A stretch of 64,000 nucleotides of DNA from Candidatus Ribeiella danica (lineage in GTDB: Bacteria; Chloroflexota; Chloroflexia; Chloroflexales; Roseiflexaceae). Below the pieces are notes generated by a model. It ran no database searches. It was given only the letters and a program-made list of their open reading frames with translations, and was not told the DNA's origin. Both the position numbers and the translations under genes were made by a program. Positions 49,035-58,723 of this stretch are shown here, one piece after another; the first letter of the stretch is position 1; every line of letters begins with the position of its first letter. The DNA is taken from positions 372,001-436,000 of the forward strand of contig JADKFS010000019.1 in the NCBI GenBank assembly GCA_016717335.1. Reading direction: 5' to 3'.

Positions 49035-51254
49035 ATGAAGATTCTCGTTACACTCACCTTCTATCACCCACACTGGACCGGCCTGACCGCCTACGCCAAG
49101 CGGATGGCCGAGGGCCTGGCGGCGCGCGGGCACCAGGTCACGGTGCTGGCGTCGCAGCATAGCCCCGACCTGCCGCGCGAGGAGACGATCAACGGCGTGC
49201 GGGTGGTCCGGCTGCCGTACGTCGCGCGCGTGAGCCGCGGGGTGCTGATGCCCGGCTTCCCCGGCACGATCGCGCGCCTGATCGCCGAGCACGATCTCGT
49301 GCAGGTCCACACGCCCATGCTCGAGGCCGCGCTGGTCACCGGGATCGCGCGCGCGCTCGGCAAGCCCTCGCTGATCACCCACCAGGGCGACCTGGTCATG
49401 CCGGCCGGGATGTTCAACTCGTTCGTCCAGGCCAGCGTGGTCAGCGCGATGAGCACCGGGCTGCGGCTGGCGACGCGCGTGGTCGTGCACAGCGCCGACT
49501 ACGGGCGGCACTCGGCCTTCCTGGCGCCGATCGCGCACAAGCTCGACGCGATCTACCCGCCGGCCGAGCTGCCCGACCCGCAGCCCGCGGCGGTGGCGGC
49601 CTGGCGGCGCGAGCTGGGGCTCGAGGGCAAGCGGCTGGTCGGCTTCGCCGGGCGGTTCGTCGAGGAGAAGGGCTTCGACTTCCTGCTGCGCGCGGTGCCG
49701 CTGGTGCGCGAGCGCATCCCCGACGCCCACTTCGTCTACGCCGGCGAGACCCACGTGGTCTACGAGCCGTTCTTCGAGCGCTGGCGGCACCTGTTCGACC
49801 AGCACGCCGACGCGATCACGACGCTCGGCCTGATCCGCGACCAGCAGCAGCTGGCCAACTTCTACGCGATGTGCGACCTGTTCGCGCTGCCCTCGCGCAG
49901 CGACTGCTTCCCCAGCGTGCAGATCGAGGCGCTGCTCTCCGGCACGCCGCTGGTCACGTCCGACATCCCCGGCGCGCGTGAGGTGGTGCAGGTGACCGGA
50001 CTCGGCCGGCTGGTCGAGGCGCGCAGCGTTCAGGCGCTGGCCGACGGGATTGTGGCCGTGCTGAGCGACCCGGCGCCCTACCAGCCGACCCGCGAGCGGG
50101 TCCGGGCGGTGTTCGACACCCAGCGCTCGCTCGACGAGTACGAGGCGCTGATGGAGCGGCTGGTGCGCGAGAGCCGTAGGAACGCTCGTCACGCCGAAGA
50201 TTCGGCGGCTTCTTCGATAGACTCGCAGAAGGGCGACGATCGACGTGCGAACGCGCGAACGTTCAAACTTGTCAACGGATCTGCTCCGCAGCAGCGCATC
50301 GAGCTGGCCCGCCAGGGGGCGCGCAGCACCTTGCGGGCGATCAGCACGGGCGCGCTGCTGTCGCCGGCCGTGGGTGGCAATGGCGCGCGGCCAAAGCTGG
50401 GCCAGCTCTTACCCGAGGACCGCGCGACGCTCGAGCGGCTGCTCCAGAACGAGGCCGACATGGCCTTCCGGCGCCGCGCCATGACGCTGCTCGACCACCT
50501 GGGCCTGCGCGACGGCGACAGCGTGCTCGACTGCGGCTGCGGCATGGGCGTCTACATGATGATGATGGGCCGCCTGCGCGACCTGAACATCGTCGGCGTG
50601 GACGGCGACGTGGGCCGGCTGGAGTGGGCCGAGCGCGAGGGCGTGCCGGCGCGGCTGTCGCGGGTCGACATCCACAAGCTGCCGTTCGCCGACAACAGCT
50701 TCGACAAGGTGCTGATGACCGAGGTGCTCGAGCACCTGGCCGACGACCGCGTGGCGATGCGCGAGGTCTTCCGCGTGCTGAAGCCGGGCGGCGTGCTGGC
50801 GCTCAGCGTGCCGCACGCCAACTACCCGTTCCTGTGGGACCCGATCAACAAGACGATCGAGGCGCTGGGGCTGCGGCCGATCCGCAACGCCGGCCCGATC
50901 ACCGGGCTGTGGAGCAACCACTGGCGGCTGTACCGCCCGGCCGAGCTGCGCGACGTGATCGCCGGCGCCGGCTTCCAGATCGAGGCGCTCGACGAGCAGA
51001 CCCACTACGCCTTCCCGCTCATCCACTTCATCGTCTACAGCATCGGCAAGCCGCTGATCGAGAAGAACCTGCTGCCCGAGCGGCTGCGCGACTCGGCCGA
51101 CCGCTTCCGCGGCGAGCGCAACAGCGGCAGCGCGTTCAACCCGATCAACCTGGGCGTGCGCGCGTTCCGCTGGGCCGACCGGCGCAACGACCACATGCGC
51201 GGCGACGAGGAGACCTTCGTGAATATCGTCGTCAAGGCGCGCAAGCCCGTGTAG
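49035..51254 (+). CDS. Fusion of a GT4 glycosyltransferase and a SAM-dependent methyltransferase
   Basis: 739 residues. The N-terminal ~370 residues are a GT-B glycosyltransferase of family 4: T-F-Y-x-P-H-W-T-G-L-T-A-Y (8-20), V-Q-V-H-T-P-M (nucleotide-sugar domain interface) and R-S-D-C-F-P-S-V-Q-I-E-A-L (~290-302, the E-x7-E-like donor site). A low-complexity linker (~380-425) follows. The C-terminal ~300 residues hold a methyltransferase with S-V-L-D-C-G-C-G-M-G-V-Y (~495-506), D-K-V-L-M-T-E-V-L-E-H-L and L-K-P-G-G-V-L-A-L-S-V-P. The linker DNA (50178-50276) contains short-repeat units, so the fusion may have arisen when an array removed the stop and start between two genes. AGAGGAAAG precedes the ATG. 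Confidence 0.9.
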   Translation: MKILVTLTFYHPHWTGLTAYAKRMAEGLAARGHQVTVLASQHSPDLPREETINGVRVVRLPYVARVSRGVLMPGFPGTIARLIAEHDLVQVHTPMLEAALVTGIARALGKPSLITHQGDLVMPAGMFNSFVQASVVSAMSTGLRLATRVVVHSADYGRHSAFLAPIAHKLDAIYPPAELPDPQPAAVAAWRRELGLEGKRLVGFAGRFVEEKGFDFLLRAVPLVRERIPDAHFVYAGETHVVYEPFFERWRHLFDQHADAITTLGLIRDQQQLANFYAMCDLFALPSRSDCFPSVQIEALLSGTPLVTSDIPGAREVVQVTGLGRLVEARSVQALADGIVAVLSDPAPYQPTRERVRAVFDTQRSLDEYEALMERLVRESRRNARHAEDSAASSIDSQKGDDRRANARTFKLVNGSAPQQRIELARQGARSTLRAISTGALLSPAVGGNGARPKLGQLLPEDRATLERLLQNEADMAFRRRAMTLLDHLGLRDGDSVLDCGCGMGVYMMMMGRLRDLNIVGVDGDVGRLEWAEREGVPARLSRVDIHKLPFADNSFDKVLMTEVLEHLADDRVAMREVFRVLKPGGVLALSVPHANYPFLWDPINKTIEALGLRPIRNAGPITGLWSNHWRLYRPAELRDVIAGAGFQIEALDEQTHYAFPLIHFIVYSIGKPLIEKNLLPERLRDSADRFRGERNSGSAFNPINLGVRAFRWADRRNDHMRGDEETFVNIVVKARKPV
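50178..50276. repeat. Degenerate short-repeat segment in the GT-methyltransferase linker
   Basis: GAACGCTCGTCACGCCGAAG ... GCGAACGCGCGAACGTTCAA + ACTTGTC. Units resembling GAACGCN and CGTTCAAAC occur in partly inverted order. The G+C content falls and the encoded residues (NARHAEDSAASSIDSQKGDD...) are unlike either enzyme. Confidence 0.5.
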
Positions 51255-51306
51255 GGCTCGCGCGCCTTGATCCCGCCCCGGCAGGCATGCTTTCTCATGG
51301 CGCGGC

Positions 51307-51420
51307 GATGCGCCGGATCACCCACCCGCTGCCCCCGCCCCTACCAGGGGCGGGGGTAACTATATGGCATCAAGATGCGGTCGCACAGCGACCGCATCTT
51401 GATGCCAGAAGCATACCGCC
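51307..51420. repeat. Composite GC hairpin element with inner palindrome
   Basis: Flank GGATCACCCACCCGCTGCCC + CCGCCCCTACCAGGGGCGGGG, then palindrome 51366-51406 (GGCATCAAGATGCGGTCG-CACAG-complement). Lies between convergent genes. Confidence 0.82.
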
Positions 51421-51428
51421 GAGCTGTA

Positions 51429-52850
51429 CTAATTGGTGACCGCGCGCAGCGCGTTGACCTGGCCGTGGCCGTAGAAGCCATTGTAGCCCGCGCCACCGTC
51501 ACAGGTCGCCAGGAAGTTGAACGGCGGGCCGGGGTTGAACGGGTTCGCCGGGCAGGGCTGCGGGTCGGCGGTGTTGGCGAGCTTCGCCGCCACCGCGCCG
51601 GGCGAGCTGATCCCCCGGCTCTTGATCAGCGCCGCGACGCCGGCGGCGTGCGGGCTGGCCATCGAGGTGCCCTGGAGCAGAGCGTAACCTCCGCCGGGGA
51701 AGGTTGAGAGCACGTAGCCTCTGGACCCATCGCCGGGGTCCTGGAAGCGCCGGTCGCCGCCGGGCGCGACCACCTGCGCGACGCCGACGCCGTAGCTGGA
51801 GTAGTACGACTTCTGCAGCCGGCTGCCGTTGGCCGTCACGCCGACCACGCCGGGGATCTCGACCGGGATAACCACGCAGGCGTTGGTGACCTCGCGGGTC
51901 ACCGGCACGCCGTCGTCGGGGCTGGTTGCGTCGACGTTTCGCTTCGAGAGATCGATGTTCTCGTTGCCCTGCGCCGCCACGACGACGACGCCCTGCTGCA
52001 TGGCGTAGCGAATGGCGCGCTGCTCGGCCTTCCAGATCGCGCGCTGCTCGGCGTCGTTGCGGCAGTTGAACAGCCACGGGTCGGCGAAGTAGCTGTTGTT
52101 GGTCACGTCCAGGCGGTGCGAGCCGGCCCACATGAACGAGCAGATCACCGCCTCGGGGAAGAAGTACCCGTCGACGTTGCCGGCCTTGATGCCGGCGATC
52201 TTGACGTTCGGCGCGACGCCGACGATGCCGATGCCGTTCTTGGCCGCGGCGATCGTGCCGGCGGTGTGGGTGCCGTGGCCGTTGTCGTCCATCCAGGCGG
52301 CCGGGTTCGTGTTCGGCGCGCCCCCGACGCACGAGACGCTGTTGGCGAAGTCGACGTTCGCCGCCAGGTCGGGGTGGGTGTAGTCCAGGCCGGTGTCGAT
52401 ATCGCCGACGACGACCGAGCGGCTGCCGCTATTGATCGCCTGCGCCTCGAACGCGTGGATCTGAACCATGTCCCACTGACTGCCCGACAGCGGGTCGCCG
52501 CCGGCCGGCACATCCGCGGCCGTAGCACTTCCGACGTCGATCCTCTCATCCTGCAGCTGCGTGGCGAACCGCGCCGTCGCCGAGGCGCCCTCGACGCGGC
52601 TGTCCCTGGCGACGTCGGCGGCAAAGGTGGCGCTGTCGGAGCGGGCGATCGCGACGCCGATCTGGCCGTAGGCGTACACCAGCGTGCCGCCGGCCGACTT
52701 GATCGCGTCGGCGGCGACGGCGTTGCTCTTGTAGAGCACGATGTAGGTCTGGCTTGATCCGGCGAGCGCGGGCGTGGCCCGCAGGTTGACGGTGAGGGTA
52801 AGCGTGAGGATGAGGGCGAGTGCTGCGACGATCCGGGCGATTCGGTGCAT
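51429..52850 (-). CDS. Secreted subtilisin-like (S8) serine protease
   Basis: 473 residues. Signal peptide (~1-30, A-L-A-L-I-L-T-L-T-L-T-V), an I9-type propeptide (~33-100), then the peptidase domain with catalytic Asp in G-D-I-D-T-G-L-D (~151), His in N-G-H-G-T-H-T-A-G (~193), and Ser in G-T-S-M-A-S-P-H-A-A-G (~394); the oxyanion asparagine is probably in T-N-N-S-Y. Several cysteines suggest disulfides. AAGGAG lies ahead of the ATG. Encoded downstream of the other S8 gene on the same strand, but ~270 bp apart. Confidence 0.93.
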   Translation of the reverse strand: MHRIARIVAALALILTLTLTVNLRATPALAGSSQTYIVLYKSNAVAADAIKSAGGTLVYAYGQIGVAIARSDSATFAADVARDSRVEGASATARFATQLQDERIDVGSATAADVPAGGDPLSGSQWDMVQIHAFEAQAINSGSRSVVVGDIDTGLDYTHPDLAANVDFANSVSCVGGAPNTNPAAWMDDNGHGTHTAGTIAAAKNGIGIVGVAPNVKIAGIKAGNVDGYFFPEAVICSFMWAGSHRLDVTNNSYFADPWLFNCRNDAEQRAIWKAEQRAIRYAMQQGVVVVAAQGNENIDLSKRNVDATSPDDGVPVTREVTNACVVIPVEIPGVVGVTANGSRLQKSYYSSYGVGVAQVVAPGGDRRFQDPGDGSRGYVLSTFPGGGYALLQGTSMASPHAAGVAALIKSRGISSPGAVAAKLANTADPQPCPANPFNPGPPFNFLATCDGGAGYNGFYGHGQVNALRAVTN

Positions 52851-53009
52851 GGAGCTGCTCCTTATTGCGTGTAAACAGCCTGGTCTACAACTGCGTGCGG
52901 TGACTCGCGCTGGCGAACGAACCGGTGTCAGCTCCGGCATCATCTCCTTTCGCTATCGAATGAGCTGGGGCGCAGTGTAACCTGCGCCCCAGCCGATGGA
53001 AAAGCTACC

Positions 53010-53112
53010 TATAGCTGTGAGCAAAAGCATTGAGCCACTACGCACGAACGAGATGCCGTTGTGATGCGATCCGTCGTACTGCCGACTGGCGCCTGCCGAC
53101 GGCCCACTGCTC
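53010..53112. repeat. ~105-bp dispersed repeat, copy 1
   Basis: Begins TATAGCTGTGAGCAAAAGCA and includes AGCCACTACGCACGAACGAG and CTGGCGCCTGCCGACGGCCC. It recurs at 58718-58831 in the same orientation with about ten differences. It lies next to the 3' end of the large S8 gene. Confidence 0.88.
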
Positions 53113-53120
53113 TAGTGCTG

Positions 53121-56100
53121 CTACGGGTCGACGCGGACGATCGTCGGGTTGGGCATGCCCGTCACACCGCTGTATGCGATGCTGCCGAGGTACTTCGTGC
53201 CGGCGGTCAGCCCGCTGAAGCTCAGGTTGATCGCGCCGGTCTGCCCCAACGTGGCGCCGGCCGGGGCCGTGACCGTCATGTTGCCCGCGTCGGCGCTGCC
53301 AAGCGCCCACGCGAACAGGGTGAAGGTGGACGGATTGCCGGTCGCGAACCCGTGCACCCACACCGTATAGGTGCCGGCTGCCGGGTTGAGCAGGTTGACC
53401 TCTTCCGCCGACGTGCCGCCGCCGCTGCTGCCGACCTGCGCGCCGCCGCTGTTATACACGTACAGGTCGAGGTCGCTCGCTGTGCTGACGTTGGCGTCGA
53501 ACAGCGAGAAGCGCGCGTAGGTCGTGCCGGCCGGGACGACGACCTCGTATTTGACCGTGCTGTCGCTGACGACGGGCTTGAACGTCCCGGTCGGGTCGGT
53601 GCTCACCGAGCCCTGGAACGTGGTCGCCGGAACCAGGCCGCGCGGCGTTGCCGCGAACGCGCCGGTGTAGCCGAAGGTGACGTTGTAGCTGCCGCTCACC
53701 TGCGCCGGCGCGGCCAGCGCCACTGGCTTCACAACCACGGGGATGCGCACGCTGTGCGTGCCGTCCGACCAGGTGATCTGCGCGCCGGCGTAGGCGTTCA
53801 GCGCCGCGGTCGTGCGGGCAACCGTGATCTGAAGCTTCTGCTTCTGGCCCGGGTTGAGCGTGAACGTCGCCGGGGAGACGCTCACATTGAAGCCGGTCGC
53901 AGACACCGAGACGTTGTAGGTGCCCTTCGCGCCGACGTTGGTCACGGTGCGCGTGACGGTCTGCTGGCCGGCGAGATCGGCGATCGCGATCGAGGCGCCG
54001 TTGAAGTCGCTCGGGTCGAGCACGGCGATGCCGCTGCCGGTGCAGAACGAGGTCGGCAGCTGGGTGCCGCACAGGAAGCCCATCCAGTCGTTCCAGCTCG
54101 AGTCGAACACCAGCCCGGGGTCGGCCGCGCTGTTCGGCTTGACGTGGCCGGCGCCCTGGCGGAAGATCACCAGCGGATTGGTGTTCGGGCCGTCCAGCAC
54201 GTCGTAGGCGCTGGTCATCAGGGCCGACTTGATCGCCATCGGCGACCAGGTCGGGTGCAGGTCCTTCAGCAGCGCCGCCAGGCCGGCGACGTGCGGGCTG
54301 GACATCGACGTGCCGCTATAGAGGTTGAAGTCGCGGCCGCTGTTGCCGGGAGGCGCCACGGCGGCGAGGATATCCTGGCCGGGGGCGATCAGGTCGGGCT
54401 TGAGCAGATCGCCGGACGCCTGCAGCGGGCCGCGCGACGAGAACGACGCGGTGAACGGCGCCGCGGCGTTGTAGATGATCGTGGCCTGGTTGATCGTCGC
54501 CGTCGCGCCGGCCGTGGCCGCGTAGGCCTTGACGGCCGCGCGGTCGGTCGACTGCAGGTGTACGGTCGGCACGAAGTGGAAGTCGGCGTTGATCGAGTTG
54601 ACGCTGGTGTTCAGCAGGATCATGCCGGCGCCGCCGGCCTCCTGGACCGCCAGGCTCTTGTTCACGCGCGCGTTCACACCGCGGTCGCAGACCACGATCT
54701 TGCCGGCGACCTTGGCCGGGTCCAGCACCGGCGCTCCGCCATTATCGATCGCGGCGAAGCACAGGCTCAGCGCGGTCGGGTCCGCGCCGGGCAGGCCGGC
54801 GGCGGTCGCGTCGATCAGCGGCGCCGGGCCGACAGCCGTCGCCACTGAGGCGCCGGAGTAGCTCACGCCGTTGCCAAGCGTGACCGAGCCCTGGCCGTCG
54901 CGGTTGTGCGTCCCGGCGGCCACGGTGGTGATCCACGGGCTGGGGTGCGCCACCGTGCTGGTGGTCGGGCCGCTGTTGCCGGCCGACGCGGCGACGAAGA
55001 CGCCGGCCTGGGCCGCGTACAGGAAGGCGATCTCGGCCGGGTCGCGGAAGTTCGTCAGCGTGCCGCTGATCGAGTAGTTGATCACGTCCACGCCGTCGGC
55101 GACGGCCTGGTCGATCGCGGCCACAAGATCAGTCGTATTTCCGCTGGCCGTGGAGGCATCTTGCGTGGACCAGAGCGCCTTATAGGCGGCGATCCGCGCG
55201 TGCGGCGCCATGCCGCTAACCTTGCCGAAGACCGCGGCCGGGCCGTTGGTCGGGACGTTGCTGTTGCCGCCGGAGGTCGAGGAGGTGTGCGTGCCGTGGC
55301 CGTTGTAGTCGCGCACCGAGTTGAACTCCCAGGGCCGCTGCGCGTCGATGCCGGCGTTGCCGCCCCAGGAGGCGTTGAAGTACTGCGCGCCGATCAGCTT
55401 CTGGTTGCACAGCGAGGCGGTGAAGTCTTCGCCTGGCGTGCACTTGCCGTGCCAGCCCGGGATCTGCTGGTAGTCCAGCTTGCCGTCCTTGCTGGCATTG
55501 CCGTTCGTGCCGATGCGATCGGAGAAGCTGAGGCTCTCGGGCCAGATGCCCGAGTCGATGATGCCGATGATGATGCCCTCGCCGGCGCTGTGCACGCCGC
55601 CGAGCTGGCTCCACAGGCCGCCGGGGGCGGTCAGGCCAAGGAAGTCCGGGGTCGAAGACGTGTCGGCCTGGACCTCCGCGTCGGGCGTGACCGCGAGCAC
55701 GCCGGGCGTCGCAGCCAGCTTGGCCGCCTGGGCGGGCGTCAGCTTAGCCGCGAAGCCGTTGAAGCTGTAGTGATAGTCGTACAGCTTGCTCGCCCCGCCG
55801 ACGCTGCGCAGCGCGGTGCTGTGGCGGGCGTCCAGGTAGGCGACGTAGTTCACCACGTCCGAGCTGTAAGGATCGATCTTCTGGCCCTTCGCGGGCTTGG
55901 TGGCTTTCAGCCCCGCGATACCGCCCGCGTAGGCGACGGCCGGCTCCTCCAGCATGCGTACGATGTAGGCGCCGGAGTGCCCTTTGGTGCTTCCCGAGCT
56001 GGGCTCGTCGCGGCTGGCTTGCGCGATCGATTGTGGTCCGGCGAGCAGCATCAGTACCAGCGCGAACGCCATGATGGCACTGATCTGTTTCAGGAATCCC

Positions 56101-56126
56101 AGCTGATTGCTATGACGTCTGGGCAT
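53121..56126 (-). CDS. Large secreted subtilisin-like (S8) protease with PA domain and C-terminal modules
   Basis: 1001 residues. Signal peptide (~10-36), I9 propeptide (~50-150), S8 domain with catalytic Asp in I-G-I-I-D-S-G-I-W-P-E-S (~190), His in Y-N-G-H-G-T-H-T-S-S (~278) and Ser in S-G-T-S-M-S-S-P-H-V-A-G (~606). A PA insert lies between (~430-560; K-I-V-V-C-D-R-G-V-N-A-R-V). After the protease come an Fn3-like subtilase domain (R-T-V-T-N-V-G-A-K-G-T-Y-N-V) and a bacterial pre-peptidase C-like beta-sandwich (~830-940). The arrangement is that of plant-subtilase-like S8A proteases; plant SBTs share the I-W-P-E-S motif. It would digest extracellular protein. GAGGAAGGA precedes the ATG. 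Confidence 0.93.
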   Translation of the reverse strand: MPRRHSNQLGFLKQISAIMAFALVLMLLAGPQSIAQASRDEPSSGSTKGHSGAYIVRMLEEPAVAYAGGIAGLKATKPAKGQKIDPYSSDVVNYVAYLDARHSTALRSVGGASKLYDYHYSFNGFAAKLTPAQAAKLAATPGVLAVTPDAEVQADTSSTPDFLGLTAPGGLWSQLGGVHSAGEGIIIGIIDSGIWPESLSFSDRIGTNGNASKDGKLDYQQIPGWHGKCTPGEDFTASLCNQKLIGAQYFNASWGGNAGIDAQRPWEFNSVRDYNGHGTHTSSTSGGNSNVPTNGPAAVFGKVSGMAPHARIAAYKALWSTQDASTASGNTTDLVAAIDQAVADGVDVINYSISGTLTNFRDPAEIAFLYAAQAGVFVAASAGNSGPTTSTVAHPSPWITTVAAGTHNRDGQGSVTLGNGVSYSGASVATAVGPAPLIDATAAGLPGADPTALSLCFAAIDNGGAPVLDPAKVAGKIVVCDRGVNARVNKSLAVQEAGGAGMILLNTSVNSINADFHFVPTVHLQSTDRAAVKAYAATAGATATINQATIIYNAAAPFTASFSSRGPLQASGDLLKPDLIAPGQDILAAVAPPGNSGRDFNLYSGTSMSSPHVAGLAALLKDLHPTWSPMAIKSALMTSAYDVLDGPNTNPLVIFRQGAGHVKPNSAADPGLVFDSSWNDWMGFLCGTQLPTSFCTGSGIAVLDPSDFNGASIAIADLAGQQTVTRTVTNVGAKGTYNVSVSATGFNVSVSPATFTLNPGQKQKLQITVARTTAALNAYAGAQITWSDGTHSVRIPVVVKPVALAAPAQVSGSYNVTFGYTGAFAATPRGLVPATTFQGSVSTDPTGTFKPVVSDSTVKYEVVVPAGTTYARFSLFDANVSTASDLDLYVYNSGGAQVGSSGGGTSAEEVNLLNPAAGTYTVWVHGFATGNPSTFTLFAWALGSADAGNMTVTAPAGATLGQTGAINLSFSGLTAGTKYLGSIAYSGVTGMPNPTIVRVDP

Positions 56127-56397
56127 GAGTATTCCTTCCTCAACATGTAAGAGTGGCCGCGCGTGAGCCGCGCAGCACGGCAGCATGTGCCTCTTGCGGG
56201 ATCCAACGGCTCCTTGGCTTGGTTGAGCGGCGTTCCTTTCTAAAGCTGTCCTAACTCACAGGAGTGTCATAACGACCGGAAAATACAACTTTGTTAAAAA
56301 ATAGCTAAAGATGTCAAAATTGTAATATGTGCGCACTATCAAAGGAGCGACCAGACTCTGGCCACGAAGGCGCGGCCGCTTGTGACGCACCCTCGTG

Positions 56398-56456
56398 GCA
56401 GAAAGAAGCCCCGCTCTCCTGGGCGGGAGAGCGGGGCAGGCGGGCGAGGGCCACCT
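56398..56456. repeat. GC hairpin element
   Basis: CCCCGCTCTCCTGGGCGGGAGAGCGGGGC + AGGCGGGCGAGGG, the conserved flank unit of the composite family, here without an inner palindrome. An AT-rich island (56275-56330, with TTGACA on the minus strand at 56312-56317) lies between it and the S8 gene. Confidence 0.65.
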
Positions 56457-57421
56457 CAAGGAATGAGCAGCACCTTGCCCCTGGTCCTGCGGTCCTCCAG
56501 GTAGCGCTGCGCGTCGGCGGCCCGGGCCAGCGGGAAGGTCGTGTCGACGCGCACCTCGACCTGGCCGGCGGCGATCCAGCCGAACAGCTCGCCGGTGCGC
56601 TCGGTCAGCTCCGGGCGCGTGGCGATGTAGTGGCCCAGCGTGGGGCGGGTGAGGAACAGCGAGCCGCTGGCGTTGAGCACCTGCGGGTCGAGCGGCGGCA
56701 CGGGGCCGCTGGACTGGCCGTACAGCACCATGTAGCCGCGCGGCCGCAGGCAGGTCAGCCCCTGGGCGAAGGTCGTCTTGCCGACCGAGTCGTAGACCAC
56801 GTCGACCCCGCGGTCGCCGGTCATGCGCCTGACCGCCGCCGCGAAATCGTCGGTCGTGTAGTCGATCACCTCGTCGGCGCCGGCCGAGCGCGCCAGGTCG
56901 ACCTTCGACGTGGACGCCGTGGCGATCACGCGCGCGCCGCGCAGCTTGGCGATCTGCACCAGCAGGTGGCCGACGCCGCCGGCACCGGCGTGGACCAGCG
57001 CGGTGTCGCCCGGCTTGAGCGGGAAGGTGCTGGTCGCCAGGTAGTGCGCCGTCAGGCCCTGCAGCATCGCCGCCGCGGCCTGCTCGAACGACACCGCGGG
57101 GGGGATCGTCACCAGCCGCGCCGCCGGCACCAGCGCGTACTCGGCGTCGGCCCCCTGCACGCTGGCGTAGACCACCCGGTCGCCCTGCCGCACGCCTGTC
57201 ACGCCCGCGCCGACCGCGTCGACGGTGCCGGCGCCCTCCTGCCCGAGCGTGAGCGGCAGCGAGACGCGGTAGAGGCCCTTGCGGTGGTAGATATCGATGA
57301 AGTTGACGCCGGCCGCCGCCAGCTTCACCCGCGCCTCGCCGGCGCCTGGCTCGGGCGTCGGCACGTCGTCCAGACTGATCACCTCCGGCCCGCCGTGCGC
57401 GTGGATGCGGATCGCTTTCAT
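56456..57421 (-). CDS. Quinone oxidoreductase (zinc-free MDR family, QOR-like)
   Basis: 321 residues. NADPH-dependent reduction of quinones is the reference reaction. N-terminal G-G-P-E-V-I-S, G-V-N-F-I-D-I-Y-H-R-K-G-L-Y (~40-53), G-Q-E-G-A-G-T-V and the nucleotide-binding A-G-A-G-G-V-G-H-L-L-V-Q-I-A (~144-157) are diagnostic; the zinc cysteines of alcohol dehydrogenases are missing. A-G-A-D-E-V-I-D-Y and G-V-D-V-V-Y-D-S-V-G-K-T-T-F follow as expected. AGGAGG precedes the ATG. Confidence 0.94.
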   Translation of the reverse strand: MKAIRIHAHGGPEVISLDDVPTPEPGAGEARVKLAAAGVNFIDIYHRKGLYRVSLPLTLGQEGAGTVDAVGAGVTGVRQGDRVVYASVQGADAEYALVPAARLVTIPPAVSFEQAAAAMLQGLTAHYLATSTFPLKPGDTALVHAGAGGVGHLLVQIAKLRGARVIATASTSKVDLARSAGADEVIDYTTDDFAAAVRRMTGDRGVDVVYDSVGKTTFAQGLTCLRPRGYMVLYGQSSGPVPPLDPQVLNASGSLFLTRPTLGHYIATRPELTERTGELFGWIAAGQVEVRVDTTFPLARAADAQRYLEDRRTRGKVLLIP

Positions 57422-57469
57422 ACGCTGGATCCTCCTATTCGTTTTGCGCGCCATTCTAGCACGTTCTTT

Positions 57470-58075
57470 AGGGGGCTGCGCCCCCCCCCCCTCACCTGGT
57501 CAGCTGGTCAGCTGGTCAGCTGGTCACCTTGTCAGCTTGTCAGCTTGTCTGCGGGGCGCTGCGCCCCCGCCCCCCCGCCCGGGGGAACCCACGCCGGTTC
57601 AGGCGGCCTCCGGCCAGGTGGTTTTTCGGGGCGCCCCCGCCCCCCCGCCCGGGGGAACCCACGCCGGTTCAGGCGGCCTCCGGCCAGGTGGTTTTTCGGG
57701 GCGCCCCCGCCCCCCCGCCTTGTCAGCTTGTCAGCTGGTCAGCTGGTCAGCTTTTCTGCGGGGCGCTGCGCCCCCGCCCCCCCGCCCGGGGGAACCCACG
57801 CCGGTTCCCCCGGTCCCCCTCCGGCAAAGAATGCCTGTGGCATAGCTCATGTTGGTGGCCCATGCCCGGCACCATTCTTGCGGCGTGAGTTTCATCCCGC
57901 TGCGCCGCGATTCAGCCGGGCATGCGCATCAAGCATTGGCTATGCGGCGGCATCATTTGCAGGGGGTCTGGGGGCGGGCTTCCGCCCCCAGCGGGGGGTG
58001 TGGGGGGCGGAGCCCGCCCACGAAGACACACGCTGCAAGTGCGGCTTGATATGGAGGGAGGGGGCAGCGCCCCGG
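57470..58075. repeat. Repeat cluster: octamer arrays, 70-bp tandem duplication and MITE-like element (copy 4, reverse)
   Basis: Includes (GGTCAGCT)n and (TGTCAGCT)n arrays at 57487-57552 and 57718-57755, two identical tandem 70-bp units at 57561-57630 and 57631-57700 (each with GGGGGAACCCACGCCGGTTC and GGCCAGGTGGTTTTTCGGGG), and a reverse-orientation MITE-like core (57823-58050; CAGCCGGGCATGCGCATCAA, GGCGGCATCATTTGCAGGGG). No gene; open frames here are compositional. Confidence 0.82.
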
Positions 58076-58111
58076 CGCGGGCGCGGGGAGCGCGCAGAGG
58101 AGAAAGAGCTT

Positions 58112-58723
58112 ATGGATCAGAATCACAACCACCGAGGCCACGAACCCAAAGCCCAGCCCGCGGGGCGTCTCATCCTGGTCCGCCACGCGGCGCCGCGGCA
58201 GGACCCCGCGCAGCCGGCCAGCCGCTGGCAGCTCTCGGATGCGGGCCGGCTCTCCTGTGCGCCGCTGGCCGCGCGGCTGGCCGCGCACGCGCCCGACGTC
58301 GTCGTCACCAGCGTCGAGCCCAAGGCGGTCGAGACCGGCGCGCTCGTCGCGGCCCGGCTGGGCCTGCCGATCGAGCAGGCCGACGGGCTGCACGAGCACC
58401 GGCGCGAGCGCGTGCCGTTCACATCGCCGGAGCAGTTCGAGCGCTCCGTCGTGGCGCTGTTCGAGCGGCCGGATGAGCTGGCGCTCGGCGAGGAGACCGC
58501 CCGCCAGGCCGGCGACCGCTTCGAGCGGGCGGTCCAGGATGTGCTCGCGCGACACCCCGCTGAGACGGTGGCGGTCGTCGCGCACGGCACGGCGATCACG
58601 CTGTTCGTCGCGCGGCACACCGGCCTCGCGCCGGTCGCCTTCTGGAGGCGGCTCGGCCTGCCGGCGGTCGTGGTGATGTCGCTGCCCGGCCTTGAGCTGC
58701 TGGAGCTGATCGAGCGTCTATAG
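58112..58723 (+). CDS. Histidine phosphatase (phosphoglycerate mutase-like) family protein
   Basis: 203 residues. The N-terminal motif is L-V-R-H-A-A-P (~22-28), the RHA variant of RHG with the phospho-histidine; the second histidine is in V-V-A-H-G-T-A-I (~163-170), and E in the G-L-H-E-H segment supplies the acid. The family covers phosphatases of sugars, nucleotides or proteins; the substrate is not evident. AGGAG lies ~9 nt before the ATG, which follows the repeat cluster directly. Confidence 0.87.
   Translation: MDQNHNHRGHEPKAQPAGRLILVRHAAPRQDPAQPASRWQLSDAGRLSCAPLAARLAAHAPDVVVTSVEPKAVETGALVAARLGLPIEQADGLHEHRRERVPFTSPEQFERSVVALFERPDELALGEETARQAGDRFERAVQDVLARHPAETVAVVAHGTAITLFVARHTGLAPVAFWRRLGLPAVVVMSLPGLELLELIERL

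Noticed and set aside
56327..58111. Upstream extension of the histidine phosphatase frame
   Set aside because: Opposite to the oxidoreductase gene and through compositional repeats; the ATG at 58112 has a good ribosome site.
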